Assembly (NCBI GenBank): GCA_001899635.1
Contig: MKVQ01000042.1
Span: 62,001 to 126,000, forward strand
Direction of reading: 5' to 3'
From: Myxococcales bacterium 68-20
Lineage (GTDB): Bacteria; Myxococcota_A; Polyangia; Polyangiales; Polyangiaceae
Length of the DNA: 64,000 nucleotides
Made by a program: the position numbers and the translations under genes. Position 1 is the first letter of the stretch. Every line of letters starts with the position of its first letter. Positions 1 through 9,645 of the stretch are shown piece after piece. The notes beneath the pieces are model-generated. The model saw only the letters and a list, made by a program, of their open reading frames with translations, ran no database searches and was not told the DNA's origin.

Positions 1-576
1 GGCAGCGTCCTCCGCGGCGGCGCGTCCGCCTACGAGGCGGCCCTCATCGTGCGCGAGAGCTCGAACATCCTCTCGATCGACGCCCTCCGCGGCACGAGGG
101 CCGGATGGGTGGACCCGTGGAGCGCCGCCGGCTTCGTCCTTCCGCGGGTGAAGCTCGCGCTGCTCGGCGTCGATCCACGCACGCTCTTCCGCACCGAGAC
201 CTTCCACGGCTCGCATCGAAGCGCGATCCAAGCGCTCCTCGACGGCGCGTGTGACGTCGCGGGCACGCATGCGCGAGCCGACGAGAAGGGCGACATCACC
301 GCCGGCGCATGGTCCGACATCGAAGGCGCCGACGTCCGGGTGCTCGCCACGTTCGGCGCCATCCCGCCGGACGTGCTCGCGGTGCGCACCGGTGTCGCCG
401 ATGAGGTCCGCGAGAAGGCCTTCGCTGCCTTCAAGGACGCCTGCTCCGACGAGACCAAGCGCGTCCTGATCCGTCAGGTCTTCGGGGGCGACGACCTGAC
501 CGAAGGGCTCGCTCCCGGCTACGACGGGCTCCAGAAGGCCCTCGACATGGCCTCCTCGCGCGGCATCTTCGACTGA
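1..576 (+). CDS. PhnD-like phosphate/phosphonate-type periplasmic binding protein, 3' part
   Basis: This is the C-terminal 191 residues of a type 2 periplasmic-binding fold protein; the start lies left of the window and the frame is open from base 1. The stretch GTRAGWVDPWSAAGF followed by GSH and a GACDVAGT motif is typical of the PhnD/phosphonate-binding family, which usually delivers ligand to an ABC importer. A full-length paralogue lies at 35250-36071 on the other strand and aligns over the whole visible length, including the shared VFGGDDL motif and the final GxFD. No ABC permease or ATPase gene is visible beside it. The family is clear; ligand and location are unknown, because the N-terminus that would show a signal peptide is missing. 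Confidence 0.8.
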   Translation, partial: GSVLRGGASAYEAALIVRESSNILSIDALRGTRAGWVDPWSAAGFVLPRVKLALLGVDPRTLFRTETFHGSHRSAIQALLDGACDVAGTHARADEKGDITAGAWSDIEGADVRVLATFGAIPPDVLAVRTGVADEVREKAFAAFKDACSDETKRVLIRQVFGGDDLTEGLAPGYDGLQKALDMASSRGIFD

Positions 577-884
577 CCGGAACTTCTCGCGAGGGCAGGC
601 CCCCCGCGCGCCCCCCGAAAGGCCTTCACGTATCTCGCGCGCGGCGCCCTCTGCGGCATGGACTTCGGCGGAAGCGATCTCGCCAAGGCCGGGCGCCGCT
701 CGATCAAGAGCGAGCGCGCCGCCTGCTGCGGAGGCCTCTCCTGCGAGCGCGGCTGCGAGAGCGAGTGTACGCAGGCACTGGAGCAGGTCCGCGCCGAGCT
801 CGAGCTCGCGTGGTCGACGCGGGATCGACGAACCTCAGGTCTCGTGCCCGAGAGCGCAGCCCAAGAGGACGGATCGCGTCGCGC
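577..884. other. Intergenic stretch, no supported gene
   Basis: About 300 bases between convergent genes. A short open frame (658-912, plus) has a Cys-rich centre but no ribosome site and no family I recognise. I saw no strong hairpin or repeat. Confidence 0.5.
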
Positions 885-1238
885 TCAGCAGGTGACGTGC
901 AGGATCGCGTGAGCTCGCCCAACGCCTCGGTTGATCCGTTCGATCGCGCGAGCCGTGGGCTCGATGACGAGCTCGACGCCGCGACGCTTGGCCTCTCGCT
1001 TGACGTCGTCCATCACGGGAAGTCGACCGTAGGCGCCGGTGCCGATGATGAGGCGATCGCACCCGGCCCAGGGGATGTCTTCTTCGCTGGAGAGAGGCGT
1101 GTGCCCGAGCTCGCCCTTGAAGCGCTTCGACGGTCCCTTCTTGCGCTTTCTCACCGAGCCCTTCGCCAGAACGACGTCGTGGTCGAAGGTCTCGCCATCG
1201 ACGCGGATGTGCCCGAACTCGAACTCGTCGACGTGCAT
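885..1238 (-). CDS. Mth938-like (NDUFAF3-type) domain protein
   Basis: A 117-residue protein beginning MHVDEFEFGHIRVDG, with a central RLIIGTGAYGRLPV segment and a VIEPTARAI segment. This order matches the Mth938 fold family, which in eukaryotes includes the complex I assembly factor NDUFAF3; the bacterial role is not established. The start at 1238 is supported by a GGAGG ribosome site six bases upstream and by family length. The frame stays open far upstream, but that extension is Arg-rich and looks non-coding. A basic KRKKGPSKRFK patch sits at about residues 29-39. No neighbouring gene suggests a pathway. Confidence 0.72.
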   Translation of the reverse strand: MHVDEFEFGHIRVDGETFDHDVVLAKGSVRKRKKGPSKRFKGELGHTPLSSEEDIPWAGCDRLIIGTGAYGRLPVMDDVKREAKRRGVELVIEPTARAIERINRGVGRAHAILHVTC

Positions 1239-1596
1239 GATGCCTCCACTGGATTGCCGTCGTAGGCGCCGGCCCCGAAGCCGCAGACGCGCTCGCCCAA
1301 TCGTCGAGGCGCGCTCACAGCCGGGACCTTCGTCTTCGCCACACCGGACGTCGAGCGCGGCGGCAGGGCGGCCGACTTGGATCAGCCAAGGCGAATGGCG
1401 AACGGTCCGAACGGGGGCACGACCGAACAAACACGATGCTCTGCTATCGACAGGCAGTCGACTCGTCGGCATTTCGAACGCGACCAAAGCGAAGGAGAAG
1501 CCGGAGTCGGGCGCGGCTCGATTCACCCGAGCGATGAAGTCATCCGGTTCTTGGTCCTCAGCTCGCTATCGAGGCCGCCTGCGCTACGGCGTCGTC
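1239..1596. other. Intergenic stretch, no supported gene
   Basis: About 360 bases between two minus-strand genes. The base composition is less GC-rich than the flanks. Open frames on both strands lack ribosome sites and recognisable domains. The right end is the 3' side of the small gene at 1597. Confidence 0.5.
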
Positions 1597-1944
1597 TCAG
1601 ACATCGAGCAGGGTCGGGTCCTCCCACACGTCCTCGTAATCTCCGGCCATGAGGAACCGCCAACCTGGCGGAAGACCGAGAAATCTGAGTACTGCCGGAC
1701 ACCATTCGGCAAGGTGCAAAACGTGGAGTGGCTCGAAGAAGTCCGGTGCCGTGGAGAGTTCCTCACCAGCCCAGATGTACCACCCCGATGTATCTCCCTG
1801 CGGCGGATGGCGCAATCCGTTGAGCGGCATCAAGCCAGTGCGGACATTGCGCGCGATCCCCACCTTCAGATGGTCAGGCGCCCCTACCCACTGCGCACCG
1901 TGCTTCTTGCAAACCGCTTGCTGGTCTTGGATTGCGGCATTCAT
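1597..1944 (-). CDS. Imm33-like (DUF2185-type) putative immunity protein
   Basis: A compact 115-residue acidic protein. A GLRHPP segment is followed by [10 protein letters not shown], a PLHVLHL helix and [19 protein letters not shown]. The SGW...GEE...LPPGWRF layout is what I associate with proteins labelled Imm33/DUF2185, a family found among contact-dependent toxin immunity proteins and also as free-standing genes. The start at 1944 is the first Met before the conserved region. It lies 28 bases downstream of the large exported protein 1973-4249 on the same strand, the order expected of a toxin-immunity pair. That protein's C-terminus is not a toxin domain I recognise, so immunity is inferred from family resemblance and order only. 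Confidence 0.6.
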   Translation of the reverse strand: MNAAIQDQQAVCKKHGAQWVGAPDHLKVGIARNVRTGLMPLNGLRHPPQGDTSGWYIWAGEELSTAPDFFEPLHVLHLAEWCPAVLRFLGLPPGWRFLMAGDYEDVWEDPTLLDV

Positions 1945-1972
1945 GGTCCGAACGCGGATATCGAGATGGCTG

Positions 1973-4249
1973 CTACTTCGCGATGTAGAAGTTGCTTGGC
2001 CCGTTCGGATAGCCGCCGGGGCAGACCGCCTTGTTGGTCTGGACCCACCAGTCATAGCCGTTGCCGGTGCATCGGTGGACTTCGATCGTGGAGGTCGTCG
2101 CCTTCGTCTTCCAGTCGAGAAGGACGTCCCCCTTGGTCTTCCACGCATAGCCGCCGATGCGAACGAGGGTGAGGCGCTGACCGCTGCCGACACGGACCTC
2201 TTCGCACGCCGCCTTGGCCTCGGCCATGAGCTCGGCCTCGTTCGGCGCCGCCTTCCAATCCTTCCAGACTGCCTTCAGGTACTCGTTCGTGATGAACGGC
2301 TTGCCCGGGTTGATCGGCTCGTTCACGAGGACCATGCCCTGAGCGCCGGCTGGGCCCTCGAACCACGCCGTCTCCGCACGGCACTCGGCGATCGGGACCG
2401 TGTCCGGATTCCATTTCGAGGCGAGCTTGCCGAAATAGAGATCGTTCTGGACGGCTGCGAGGTCGCAGCCACCGCTGATCATCTCGGCCTTCGTGCGCGT
2501 CGTGACGACCCAGTCGTGCGGGAAGTTATGGGCGGTCTTTGCGGTCTTCGTGCGACAAGCGAAGGCGCGAAACTCCTTCAGCGGTCCGTAGTCGGGCTCC
2601 TGGAAGGTGCCCCAGAGGATGTCCGTCACGCCGGACGACACATCGCTCGCCCCGAGCTTGATCCCGTCCCAGTCGAAGATCTCCGTGTCGTAGCGATCCC
2701 ACCAGGTGTCGACGAACGCGAAGAGGTAGCCGGAGAGCGCCCACACGTCCGACTCGATGTTGGCGGTCATGCGCTGCTTGAAGCCATTCTCCTCGTAGCG
2801 CGAGACCGCGCGGCGCGTGAACGAGGCCGCCCCGCTCGCGTCCTTGTTTCCGAGGAGCGCGACGTGACCGCCGACACCGACGCTGAAACCGACCATGCCG
2901 ATGCCCGCGGTGAGCTCGGCGTAGGCGCCGAACTTGGGGCCGACTTGGGCCGCGACGCCGAGGCCGTCCGGCTCGATCCCGAGCTTCGCGTAGCCCCCGA
3001 CCTCGTACGCCATCATGAAGCTGAACTCGGCAAGGAACGGACCGACGGGTACGGCCGCCGAGACCGACCAGTTATCGCCCTTCGCCCACGCCGGGCCGCT
3101 CTCGAAGCCCTCGAGCTTGGGAAAAACGGGCGCGCCGATCCCCATGATCGCGAGCGAGCCGCTCTTCGTGTGACCGCCGCTGCCCTTGCCGAACGTCTTC
3201 TTGTTCTGGTCGAACGTGTGCTCGGCGGTGTTCTGGATCTCGGCCTCGATCGAGAACAGCGGGAAGTCGATGCCGGCCGCGTAGCCGCGGATGCCCATCG
3301 TCGAGCGCGCCTTGCGGCGCTTCTTTCCGGCCGCGAACGTCGCATCGGCATCGATGTCGAGCCCGACCTCGCCGCCGGACTTGTAGTACCAAGTCGTCGT
3401 CGCGTCGGGTCGGTCGATCTCCTCGGGCGGCGGTGGCGGCGGCGGCTGCCGGATCGGCGGCGGCCGGCGCTTCTCGTTCTTCGACGGGAACTCGTCGAGC
3501 GTCACCGAGTCGCCCGACTCCCACAGCGAAGCGCTCGCCTGCGAGAGCGTCTGTGCTCGCGCGATCGGGAGCACGGGAGGCTTGCCACGAAGCGTCGGGA
3601 TGTTGCCTGGTCGGAGCGTGTTGGCATCGGCCGCAGGGAGCTGCGCGCGCGGGACCTGCCGCTTGATGTCGCGAGTCTTGCGGCGCGCGCTCTCCTTCGT
3701 GCGCTGCGTGATGCCGCGTCCGTTGAGGTAATCCTCCAGCGTATAGGTGTCGGCCTGGTAGGCCGCGGCCGGAACCTTCCGGCCGTCCGTATCGACCACG
3801 ACCTGCGCCCCGGCCTTGAGCGACGGGCCCCCTGCACCGAGCGTCGGCGGGAGCGCAGGAAGCTGGAGCGCTCCGCCGCGACGCGGGACCGGCCTCAGCG
3901 TGCCCCGCTCGTCGAACGCCGCGTGCTTCGACTGCCGTGCGACGACCATCGCGACCGCCGGCGTCAGGCGCGAGGGTCCGATCAGCGGCTTCTTCGTCTG
4001 GAGCGAGTTCGCCTTCATCGCCGTGCCGGGTGCGACGGGGTTCTTCGGCATCGCGACGGGTCCGCCCGGCGACGCCGGCGGCGGTGTCGGTGTCGGGACC
4101 GGCAGCGGCTGCCTCGGCACGGTCGGTACGCCCGACGGGAGGCGAGGCTGCGCGAGCACGGCGCTCGCGGTCACGAGCGTCGCCCCGAGAATGCTCGCGA
4201 CGACGAGGCGCCCGACACGCGGCGGCGACGATCCGTGCCCCCTCTTCAT
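1973..4249 (-). CDS. Large exported protein of unknown function, Pro-rich N-terminal half
   Basis: About 758 residues. The chosen start gives a clean signal peptide (basic [14 protein letters not shown], then a hydrophobic stretch, cleavage near VLAQ) and has an AAGGGA-like ribosome site; the frame is open further upstream without such a signal. Residues 35-75 are Pro-rich, and a second polyproline run ([15 protein letters not shown]) lies near 290. The middle (about 310-500) alternates Gly and hydrophobic residues like a beta-rich surface or barrel segment, for example [15 protein letters not shown]. The C-terminal third has several Cys (FACRTKT, GGCDL, AECRAE, EVHRCTG, AVCPGG) that may pair as disulfides. 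I do not recognise the family. The downstream gene at 1597-1944 resembles an immunity protein, so an effector role is possible but unproven. Confidence 0.7.
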   Translation of the reverse strand: MKRGHGSSPPRVGRLVVASILGATLVTASAVLAQPRLPSGVPTVPRQPLPVPTPTPPPASPGGPVAMPKNPVAPGTAMKANSLQTKKPLIGPSRLTPAVAMVVARQSKHAAFDERGTLRPVPRRGGALQLPALPPTLGAGGPSLKAGAQVVVDTDGRKVPAAAYQADTYTLEDYLNGRGITQRTKESARRKTRDIKRQVPRAQLPAADANTLRPGNIPTLRGKPPVLPIARAQTLSQASASLWESGDSVTLDEFPSKNEKRRPPPIRQPPPPPPPEEIDRPDATTTWYYKSGGEVGLDIDADATFAAGKKRRKARSTMGIRGYAAGIDFPLFSIEAEIQNTAEHTFDQNKKTFGKGSGGHTKSGSLAIMGIGAPVFPKLEGFESGPAWAKGDNWSVSAAVPVGPFLAEFSFMMAYEVGGYAKLGIEPDGLGVAAQVGPKFGAYAELTAGIGMVGFSVGVGGHVALLGNKDASGAASFTRRAVSRYEENGFKQRMTANIESDVWALSGYLFAFVDTWWDRYDTEIFDWDGIKLGASDVSSGVTDILWGTFQEPDYGPLKEFRAFACRTKTAKTAHNFPHDWVVTTRTKAEMISGGCDLAAVQNDLYFGKLASKWNPDTVPIAECRAETAWFEGPAGAQGMVLVNEPINPGKPFITNEYLKAVWKDWKAAPNEAELMAEAKAACEEVRVGSGQRLTLVRIGGYAWKTKGDVLLDWKTKATTSTIEVHRCTGNGYDWWVQTNKAVCPGGYPNGPSNFYIAK

Positions 4250-4412
4250 TCGAGTCCCTTTCGACCTGTGTGGCTTCGTCCCCAAAGCCGAAGAGAGCCG
4301 AAGGGCTCGCCGTCGACCGTTCGACTGCGATTCTCGTCGAATATTCACGCCGCCCAAAGGGAAATGCGGGTGCGCCCGCCTGCAGTCGTGGGCCTTCGAC
4401 CCGCGTTCCCAA

Positions 4413-6341
4413 TCAAGGACGCTTGAACGCCGCGAGCTCGTGGCGAGTCCATTCGTCGCCCGTCTTCGCGAGCCGCTCGATGTGACTGCATGCCCGCTCG
4501 CTTCGACGGCACAACGTCATCAACCGCGAGGCGGCGGGCTTCTTCACGGACTCCTCCGGGTCGTGCTCGAGCCGATCGGCGACGGCGTCCGCGATGCCGT
4601 CGTCGGGCTTCCGGAGGAGGACCGCCTCGAGCGCCGCGGAGCGCACGGACGGATCCGCGTCCTTGGCGAGCGCGCTGACGAGCGCGTCACGCGCGGTGGT
4701 GGTCGGCACGAGACGGTAGGCGCTGACCGCGGCGCGGCGCACGGCGGGCGCGACGTCAGCATGGCTCCATCGCGCGAGCTCCGGCTCTGCGAGCGGCGAG
4801 CCTGCATTCCCGAGCGCCTCGAGCAGCTGCGCGCGTGCAACGTCGTCGCGCGCCGGCTCCACGCGCGCGACGAGACGGTCGAGCACGGGCTTGCCGCGCC
4901 CCGGATCGATCGCCGCGACCTGCCCCGCAGCACGACCGAGCGCGAGCAGCGCGGCGTACGTGTGCGGGTCCTCCTTCGTGTTCGAGAGCCTCTCGAGGAG
5001 CGTGATGGTGGCATCGGTGGGCACGTCGGCGCGACCGAGCGAGAAGAGCGCGACCTCACGGCCCGGATCGGATCTCGGTCGCCCGCCGATCACTCGAGCG
5101 AGCGCTGCCTGCGACTCGGGCCCGCCGTCCTCGCCGAAGGCTCGTGAGATGGGGACGAACGCGCGCTCGCCGATCGCCGGCTCGAGCATCACCTTCTCGA
5201 GCAGCGCGCGAGCCTCGGGCGAGGCATCGACGGCGGCGGAGAGGATTCGCGCATAGGTCGCGGCCTCGCGGCTCTGCGGCGGCGGCGGATGCGCCCGCGC
5301 GTCGGCGACGATCGCGGCGACGTCGACGCGAGCAAGGAGCGCTTCGTTCTCGCTCCTTCGCTCGGCCGCGCGAAGCTCGACGGGATCGAGCGGGCGAAGC
5401 TTGCCGACCGCTCCCGCGCGCGCGTCGACCCGCGCACGGAGCTCCGCCAGGTCGCTCTGCTCGTCGCCCGTCAGCCGAACGAGCAGCGTGCTGTCGTCGC
5501 TGCCGACACGGAGATCGCCGATCACTTGCTCGGTCGTCGTCGCACCGGCGGCCTCGACGAGAATCCCCAGTGCAGGCGAGACCTCGTACGCGAGCGTCGC
5601 GGAGCCGGCGGTCCCGCCCGTCGCGATGAGCCTCCCGAGCGCCCCGCTCGTTCGAGGAGCGCGCTGACGCGTGACGAGCTTCTGGATCAGCTGCCCGCCC
5701 GGACGCGACGGAGCGTCGTCGACGAGGGAGTAGCGCGCGTGCAGATCGCCGAGCCCATCCTTCTCGTCGGTCTCCCAGCTCGCGCCGTGGCCGCGCGGCA
5801 CCTGGAGCTGGAGGAACGCGAGGATCTGCGATGCGAGGCGGCCAGCGACGGGATTCGCGTCGTCCTCCACCGCAATCCCGCGCACCTCGCCGGACGGTCC
5901 GTATTCGATGAAGAACCCGCGCGCGAGCGGCGCGAACGTCGCGTCGGGGAGCGCGACGTTGCGATCGGAGAGGACGACGTCCACCTCGAGATCGATGAGC
6001 GTCGCGAGCACGCGCGCAGAGCCGTCGGTACGACGTTCGACGACCGTCATCGTCAACGTTCCAGCGAATGTCGACGAGAGCGTCAGCACGCTGTCGATGC
6101 GCGGCGCATTCTCGGATGCTGACGATCGTTCGAGGGCGCCATCGACGAGCGCCTCGGACCGGTAGTCGACGTCGTACGTGAGCCGACGACCGGGCGTGAA
6201 CGAGTATGCGAACGACGGGCGCGCTGCATCGACGAGATCCGCGGGCGGCTTCGTGTCGGCGCGCCTCGAGAGCGCGACCGCACCGGCTGTGACGACGCCC
6301 ACCGCGAAGATGAGGGCGAGCGAACGATGGCGAGAGGTCAT
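4413..6341 (-). CDS. Exported HEAT-repeat protein with vitellogenin-like N-terminal region
   Basis: 642 residues with an N-terminal membrane or signal segment (about residues 6-25). Residues 45-290 form a beta-rich region beginning FTPGRRLTYDVDYRSEALVDG. Later it has GFFIEYGPSGEVRGI, a LASQILAFLQLQVP helix, and SWETDEKDGLGDLHARY. This order resembles the N-terminal barrel of vitellogenin/large lipid transfer proteins, where a glycine-turn strand precedes a lipid-facing helix and a W...E.D..G...Y strand. The remainder (about 330-640) is alpha-helical HEAT-type repeat with recurring LLEALGNAGSP and AALEAVLLRKPDDG-like units, also as in that family. The lipid-transfer link is by eye. The gene lies 12 bases downstream of the S41 protease gene, so the two are probably co-transcribed. 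Confidence 0.75.
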   Translation of the reverse strand: MTSRHRSLALIFAVGVVTAGAVALSRRADTKPPADLVDAARPSFAYSFTPGRRLTYDVDYRSEALVDGALERSSASENAPRIDSVLTLSSTFAGTLTMTVVERRTDGSARVLATLIDLEVDVVLSDRNVALPDATFAPLARGFFIEYGPSGEVRGIAVEDDANPVAGRLASQILAFLQLQVPRGHGASWETDEKDGLGDLHARYSLVDDAPSRPGGQLIQKLVTRQRAPRTSGALGRLIATGGTAGSATLAYEVSPALGILVEAAGATTTEQVIGDLRVGSDDSTLLVRLTGDEQSDLAELRARVDARAGAVGKLRPLDPVELRAAERRSENEALLARVDVAAIVADARAHPPPPQSREAATYARILSAAVDASPEARALLEKVMLEPAIGERAFVPISRAFGEDGGPESQAALARVIGGRPRSDPGREVALFSLGRADVPTDATITLLERLSNTKEDPHTYAALLALGRAAGQVAAIDPGRGKPVLDRLVARVEPARDDVARAQLLEALGNAGSPLAEPELARWSHADVAPAVRRAAVSAYRLVPTTTARDALVSALAKDADPSVRSAALEAVLLRKPDDGIADAVADRLEHDPEESVKKPAASRLMTLCRRSERACSHIERLAKTGDEWTRHELAAFKRP

Positions 6342-6353
6342 GTCTCGCTATCG

Positions 6354-8225
6354 TCAGTACTTCGCGATCGGCGTGCGCTTCGAGCCACCGAGGAGACGGA
6401 GCGCCTTGCACGTCTCGGCGTCCTGACAGGGACCGACGTTTCCTCCGTGCACCGGCCATGACGTGTCGTCGCGCGCGCTGAGGACTGACAGATCGCGGAC
6501 GTCGGGGCCCCGCCACGGCGGCGCGGAGTGAGCCAGCTTCGCCTCGCGCTCCTGTGCTGCGCCGGGCTCGCCTTGAGGCGTGAAGGGGAAGCGCACCTGC
6601 GGGGTCAGACCGATGCGCTGCACCGGCGTCCCATCCGGCAACGCGTACACGAGCGTGGTGAGCCGGAGCACTCCGGCATGAGCGTCGTCGTCGACGTACT
6701 CCTGCGCGCAGCCCTTTCCGAACGTGGTCGCACCGACGCTCGAACCTCGCTTGTAGGCGGCGAGCGCGCCCGCGATCATCTCGGCGGCGCTCGCCGTCGT
6801 GCCGTCCACGAAGGTCGCGACGGGGCCGGTCCACCGGTCTCGATCGCGCGGGACGGGCGCGCGATCGATCTCCACCGTGCCGTCGCGCCGCCGCATCGCG
6901 AAGAGCGGCGCGCCGGGGAGGAAGAGCGAGAGCGCGCTGAGCGCCCCGTCGGTCGACCCGCCGCCGTTGCCGCGAAGGTCGAGGACCACGCCGGAGAGCT
7001 TCCGCGGCCCGTGCGCACGCTCGTCGGCGATGAGCCCCGCGAGGTCGTCGCCGAGATCGTCGCGGACGTCCTTCACCGAGACGATGAGCGCATCCCCGTC
7101 ACCGAACGCGACACGCTCGAACGGGAGATCGCCCGCGGCTCGGACCGGGGGCTCCGGCTCTTCGACCTGGCCGACCTCGAGCTGCACGATCTTCCCGCCG
7201 CGGAGGACGATGGCCGAGAGCGGTGTCTTCGCGTCGCTCGAAGCGAAGCCGAGCTGGTCGACCTGCTCGAGCGGCAGCCCCGCGGTCGCGACGTTCGCGA
7301 CGGAGAGCACGACATCGTCGATCGCGAACGGCGTCGTGGCGGACTCCGTCACTCGAACGCCGATCGCGGTGAGGACCACGCGGCCCCAGAGACGCGAGGG
7401 CGGTCGCGACGCGAGATCGACCTCGTAGATCCGGGACTCTTCGTCGAACGGCGCCCATTCGCCGTGCGGATCGACGAGCGGAACGTAGGCGCGGACCGCA
7501 GAGGCGAGGACGACGCGCGCCCATCCGGCCTTGTCGAGCGGCGGGAAGAAACGACGGCGCGCCTCGTCGGCGTAGAGCTTCCCCTGCCGACCGAACGCTG
7601 CCTCGAACGCGCCCGCGCGCCGGCCGAGCTCCTCGGCAGACTCTCGCGCGCTCCCCGACGGCGGGATTGGCTCGAGCGCGGCGTCGACGGCGACGATCGT
7701 CCCGGGAGCGCGACGCCCCTTGTCGAACGCGTCGCGAAGCTCGCTGACCCACGACTCGAGCACCGTCCCCGGCGCCGTCGCGGAGGCACACGAGCGCTGG
7801 CGCCTTCCCTCGATGTCCGCGAGGAGATCCGGCGCAGCCTTCTCGAGCGCCTGCGCCGAGGGTGCGTCCTTGGCGAGCGTGAGCAGACCATGGGGATCGA
7901 GCCAGTCCGCGGCCGACGCAGCAAACGCGGAGGCCTTCACCGCGTCCGGCGCGTACGCGAGGCCCGCGCGAACCTGGTCGACGATGGTGCGCGCCTCTTC
8001 ACAGGAGAGCGACGTCGGCTCTCCGGAGGGGATGCGGAACACGTACGAACGCTCGTCGTCGTGAGTGTCATCGGAAGGCGATGACGGACGGGGCGCCGCG
8101 GACGCGCTCGACACGACCGCCGGCGGCTCGCTCGTCGGCTCCGGCGCAGAGGGCGTGCGCCAGATCGCCCAGCCCACGAGGCAGGCCGGCACGAGCGCCG
8201 CTACGACGATACCGGCCTTGCGCAT
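6354..8225 (-). CDS. S41-family (C-terminal processing) peptidase, membrane-anchored
   Basis: 623 residues. The start at 8225 gives MRKAGIVVAALVPACLVGWAIW, a signal anchor placing the enzyme in the periplasm. After a helical N-terminal region comes the DPHGEW motif (about 252), the equivalent of the DPHS/T motif of tail-specific proteases, then a PDZ-like segment (about 285-355). The catalytic core follows: VVLDLRGNGGG at 413-423, the Ser nucleophile in GTTASAAEM (Ser479) and the Lys base in TTFGKGCAQEY (Lys504). The Ser-Lys dyad is intact, so the enzyme should be active on unfolded or C-terminally exposed proteins. The C-terminal tail after about 560 has two Cys near the end. It is upstream of, and probably co-transcribed with, the HEAT-repeat gene at 4413. 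Confidence 0.9.
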   Translation of the reverse strand: MRKAGIVVAALVPACLVGWAIWRTPSAPEPTSEPPAVVSSASAAPRPSSPSDDTHDDERSYVFRIPSGEPTSLSCEEARTIVDQVRAGLAYAPDAVKASAFAASAADWLDPHGLLTLAKDAPSAQALEKAAPDLLADIEGRRQRSCASATAPGTVLESWVSELRDAFDKGRRAPGTIVAVDAALEPIPPSGSARESAEELGRRAGAFEAAFGRQGKLYADEARRRFFPPLDKAGWARVVLASAVRAYVPLVDPHGEWAPFDEESRIYEVDLASRPPSRLWGRVVLTAIGVRVTESATTPFAIDDVVLSVANVATAGLPLEQVDQLGFASSDAKTPLSAIVLRGGKIVQLEVGQVEEPEPPVRAAGDLPFERVAFGDGDALIVSVKDVRDDLGDDLAGLIADERAHGPRKLSGVVLDLRGNGGGSTDGALSALSLFLPGAPLFAMRRRDGTVEIDRAPVPRDRDRWTGPVATFVDGTTASAAEMIAGALAAYKRGSSVGATTFGKGCAQEYVDDDAHAGVLRLTTLVYALPDGTPVQRIGLTPQVRFPFTPQGEPGAAQEREAKLAHSAPPWRGPDVRDLSVLSARDDTSWPVHGGNVGPCQDAETCKALRLLGGSKRTPIAKY

Positions 8226-8537
8226 GATCCGGACGTCGAAGGGTAGCAGGCCCCCGCATGCTCCGCGAAGAAACGGGCACCGGATCCCTCGCGCGCCCCG
8301 TAGCGTATTCTTTGCGGGTAGTTGCCCGCGACAGCCTGGCACCGTCCGCGCCGCGAGCCCCCCGGCGAAGCCGCCTCGTCCCTGCTCTACACGAGCGCGC
8401 GGCCCCCCCGACTGCGAGCGCGATGGTCGCCGTGTCATGCGGTCCTCCGGGTCGCGACCACTCCGCAGCGACGGCAGAGCTCGAGGAGCACCGTGCTAGT
8501 CCGCGCGATCAGTTCTTTTTCGTCCGGGCACTCGCGC
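8226..8537. other. Intergenic stretch between S41 protease and sigma-factor genes
   Basis: About 310 bases. It must hold the protease promoter on the minus strand, but I see no clear -35/-10 pair. No supported gene or repeat. Confidence 0.5.
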
Positions 8538-9362
8538 TCAGGCCACGAGATCCGAGAGCTCGGCGAGCTCGCCGCGGAGCTTCGTGCGGGCGCGCTCCTC
8601 GAGCTGGCGAACGCGCTCCTTGCTCACGCCGAGGCGTGTTCCGAGCTCCTGGAGCGTCGGGGGCTCCTCCTTCATGAAGCGCTCCTGGACGATCATGCGC
8701 TCGCGGGGATCGAGGTGATTGACCGCGTCGTGCACGGCTCGCCCGGCTTGCGCACGGATCTCGGAGCGCGCAGCCTCGTCTTCGGGCGTCGGCTCCGTGC
8801 CCGCGAGCCGCTCGGTCGCCGGACCGACGTCAGCCGTGCTCGCATCGAGGCTCATCTCGCGAGAAGAGAGCAGCGGGAGGAGCATCCGCACCCGCTCCTC
8901 CGAGAGGCCGCACACCTCCGCGAGGACCGCGGGGTCGGTGATCTTCGTCCTCCGATAGGTGCGCAGGACGCGGCGCTCGCCCTTCGTCGTTCCGAGCCGC
9001 ACGACGCGGAACGCACGCACGACGTACTCGCGGATCTCGGCGCGGATCCAGTAGGCCGCGTACGTCGCGAGGCGACATTCGCGGCTCGGGTCGAACTTCG
9101 CAGCGGCCTTCAGCAGACCGAGGTTGCCTTGCTGGATGATGTCCTCGAGCGGAACGCCCCAGCGGCGATACTCGAGCGCGACCGACACGACGAACGGCAG
9201 ACAGGCTTCGACGAGCTTCTGCCCCGCACGCTTGTCGCCGGCGAGCCAGCGACGCGCGAGATCGCGCTCGGTCTCGCGATCGAGGACCTGGACGTTCGCC
9301 AGGCTCCTCCGATACGCATGCAACGATCCGCCTTCGAGCTCGCGAGCCGTGCCGCCGCTCAT
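8538..9362 (-). CDS. RpoH-like (sigma-32 type) RNA polymerase sigma factor
   Basis: 274 residues. Region 2 is clear: LVEACLPFVVSVALEYRRWG, then LEDIIQQGNLGLLKAAAKFDPSRECRLATYAAYWIRAEIREYV, the core-binding and -10 recognition helices. Region 4 near the end has DPRERMIVQERFMKEEPPTLQELG followed by a LGVSKERVRQLEERARTKLR helix-turn-helix for -35 recognition. Lacking region 1.1 and with this size, it fits the RpoH group, which in Myxococcus includes SigB, SigC and SigE; which of these it matches cannot be told. The start at 9362 is fixed by an AGGAGG site at proper spacing; a longer open frame upstream is not convincing. The gene stands alone, with no anti-sigma gene visible. Confidence 0.9.
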   Translation of the reverse strand: MSGGTARELEGGSLHAYRRSLANVQVLDRETERDLARRWLAGDKRAGQKLVEACLPFVVSVALEYRRWGVPLEDIIQQGNLGLLKAAAKFDPSRECRLATYAAYWIRAEIREYVVRAFRVVRLGTTKGERRVLRTYRRTKITDPAVLAEVCGLSEERVRMLLPLLSSREMSLDASTADVGPATERLAGTEPTPEDEAARSEIRAQAGRAVHDAVNHLDPRERMIVQERFMKEEPPTLQELGTRLGVSKERVRQLEERARTKLRGELAELSDLVA

Positions 9363-9645
9363 GTCGTCCTCCTGGGTTTGCTGGAGCGCCGGACGAAAGG
9401 TCGGGCTTCCACTGAGGCAGCGGGATGCATGGCCGATGCCATCGTCGACCGCCGAAAAGGACGTCAATTCACCGAGATTTCATCGATCGCTCGCGGAGAG
9501 CCCACGAACGGTCGCGCAACGGAGGCCGGAAGGGCCTCGCCCCCGCGCAACCGTTTCGCGATCCGATGGGAAGTACGACGCGGCGACGCGCTGCGAGCCC
9601 GCCGGTCCCGCTCGAGAAGGGCGGGCTTGCCACCCCCCGCCCCCG

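Noticed and set aside
658-912. 84-residue plus frame with CCGGLSC and CERGC motifs
   Set aside because: No ribosome site and overlapping the Mth938 gene; Cys content alone is not enough.
1973-4249. Polymorphic toxin domain at the C-terminus of the large exported protein
   Set aside because: I found no known nuclease, deaminase or pore-forming motif there; only the neighbouring immunity-like gene suggests it.
1649-4426. 925-residue plus-strand open frame opposite the exported protein gene
   Set aside because: Arg/Ala/Asp-rich, no ribosome site, no family; a GC-driven mirror of the real minus-strand gene.
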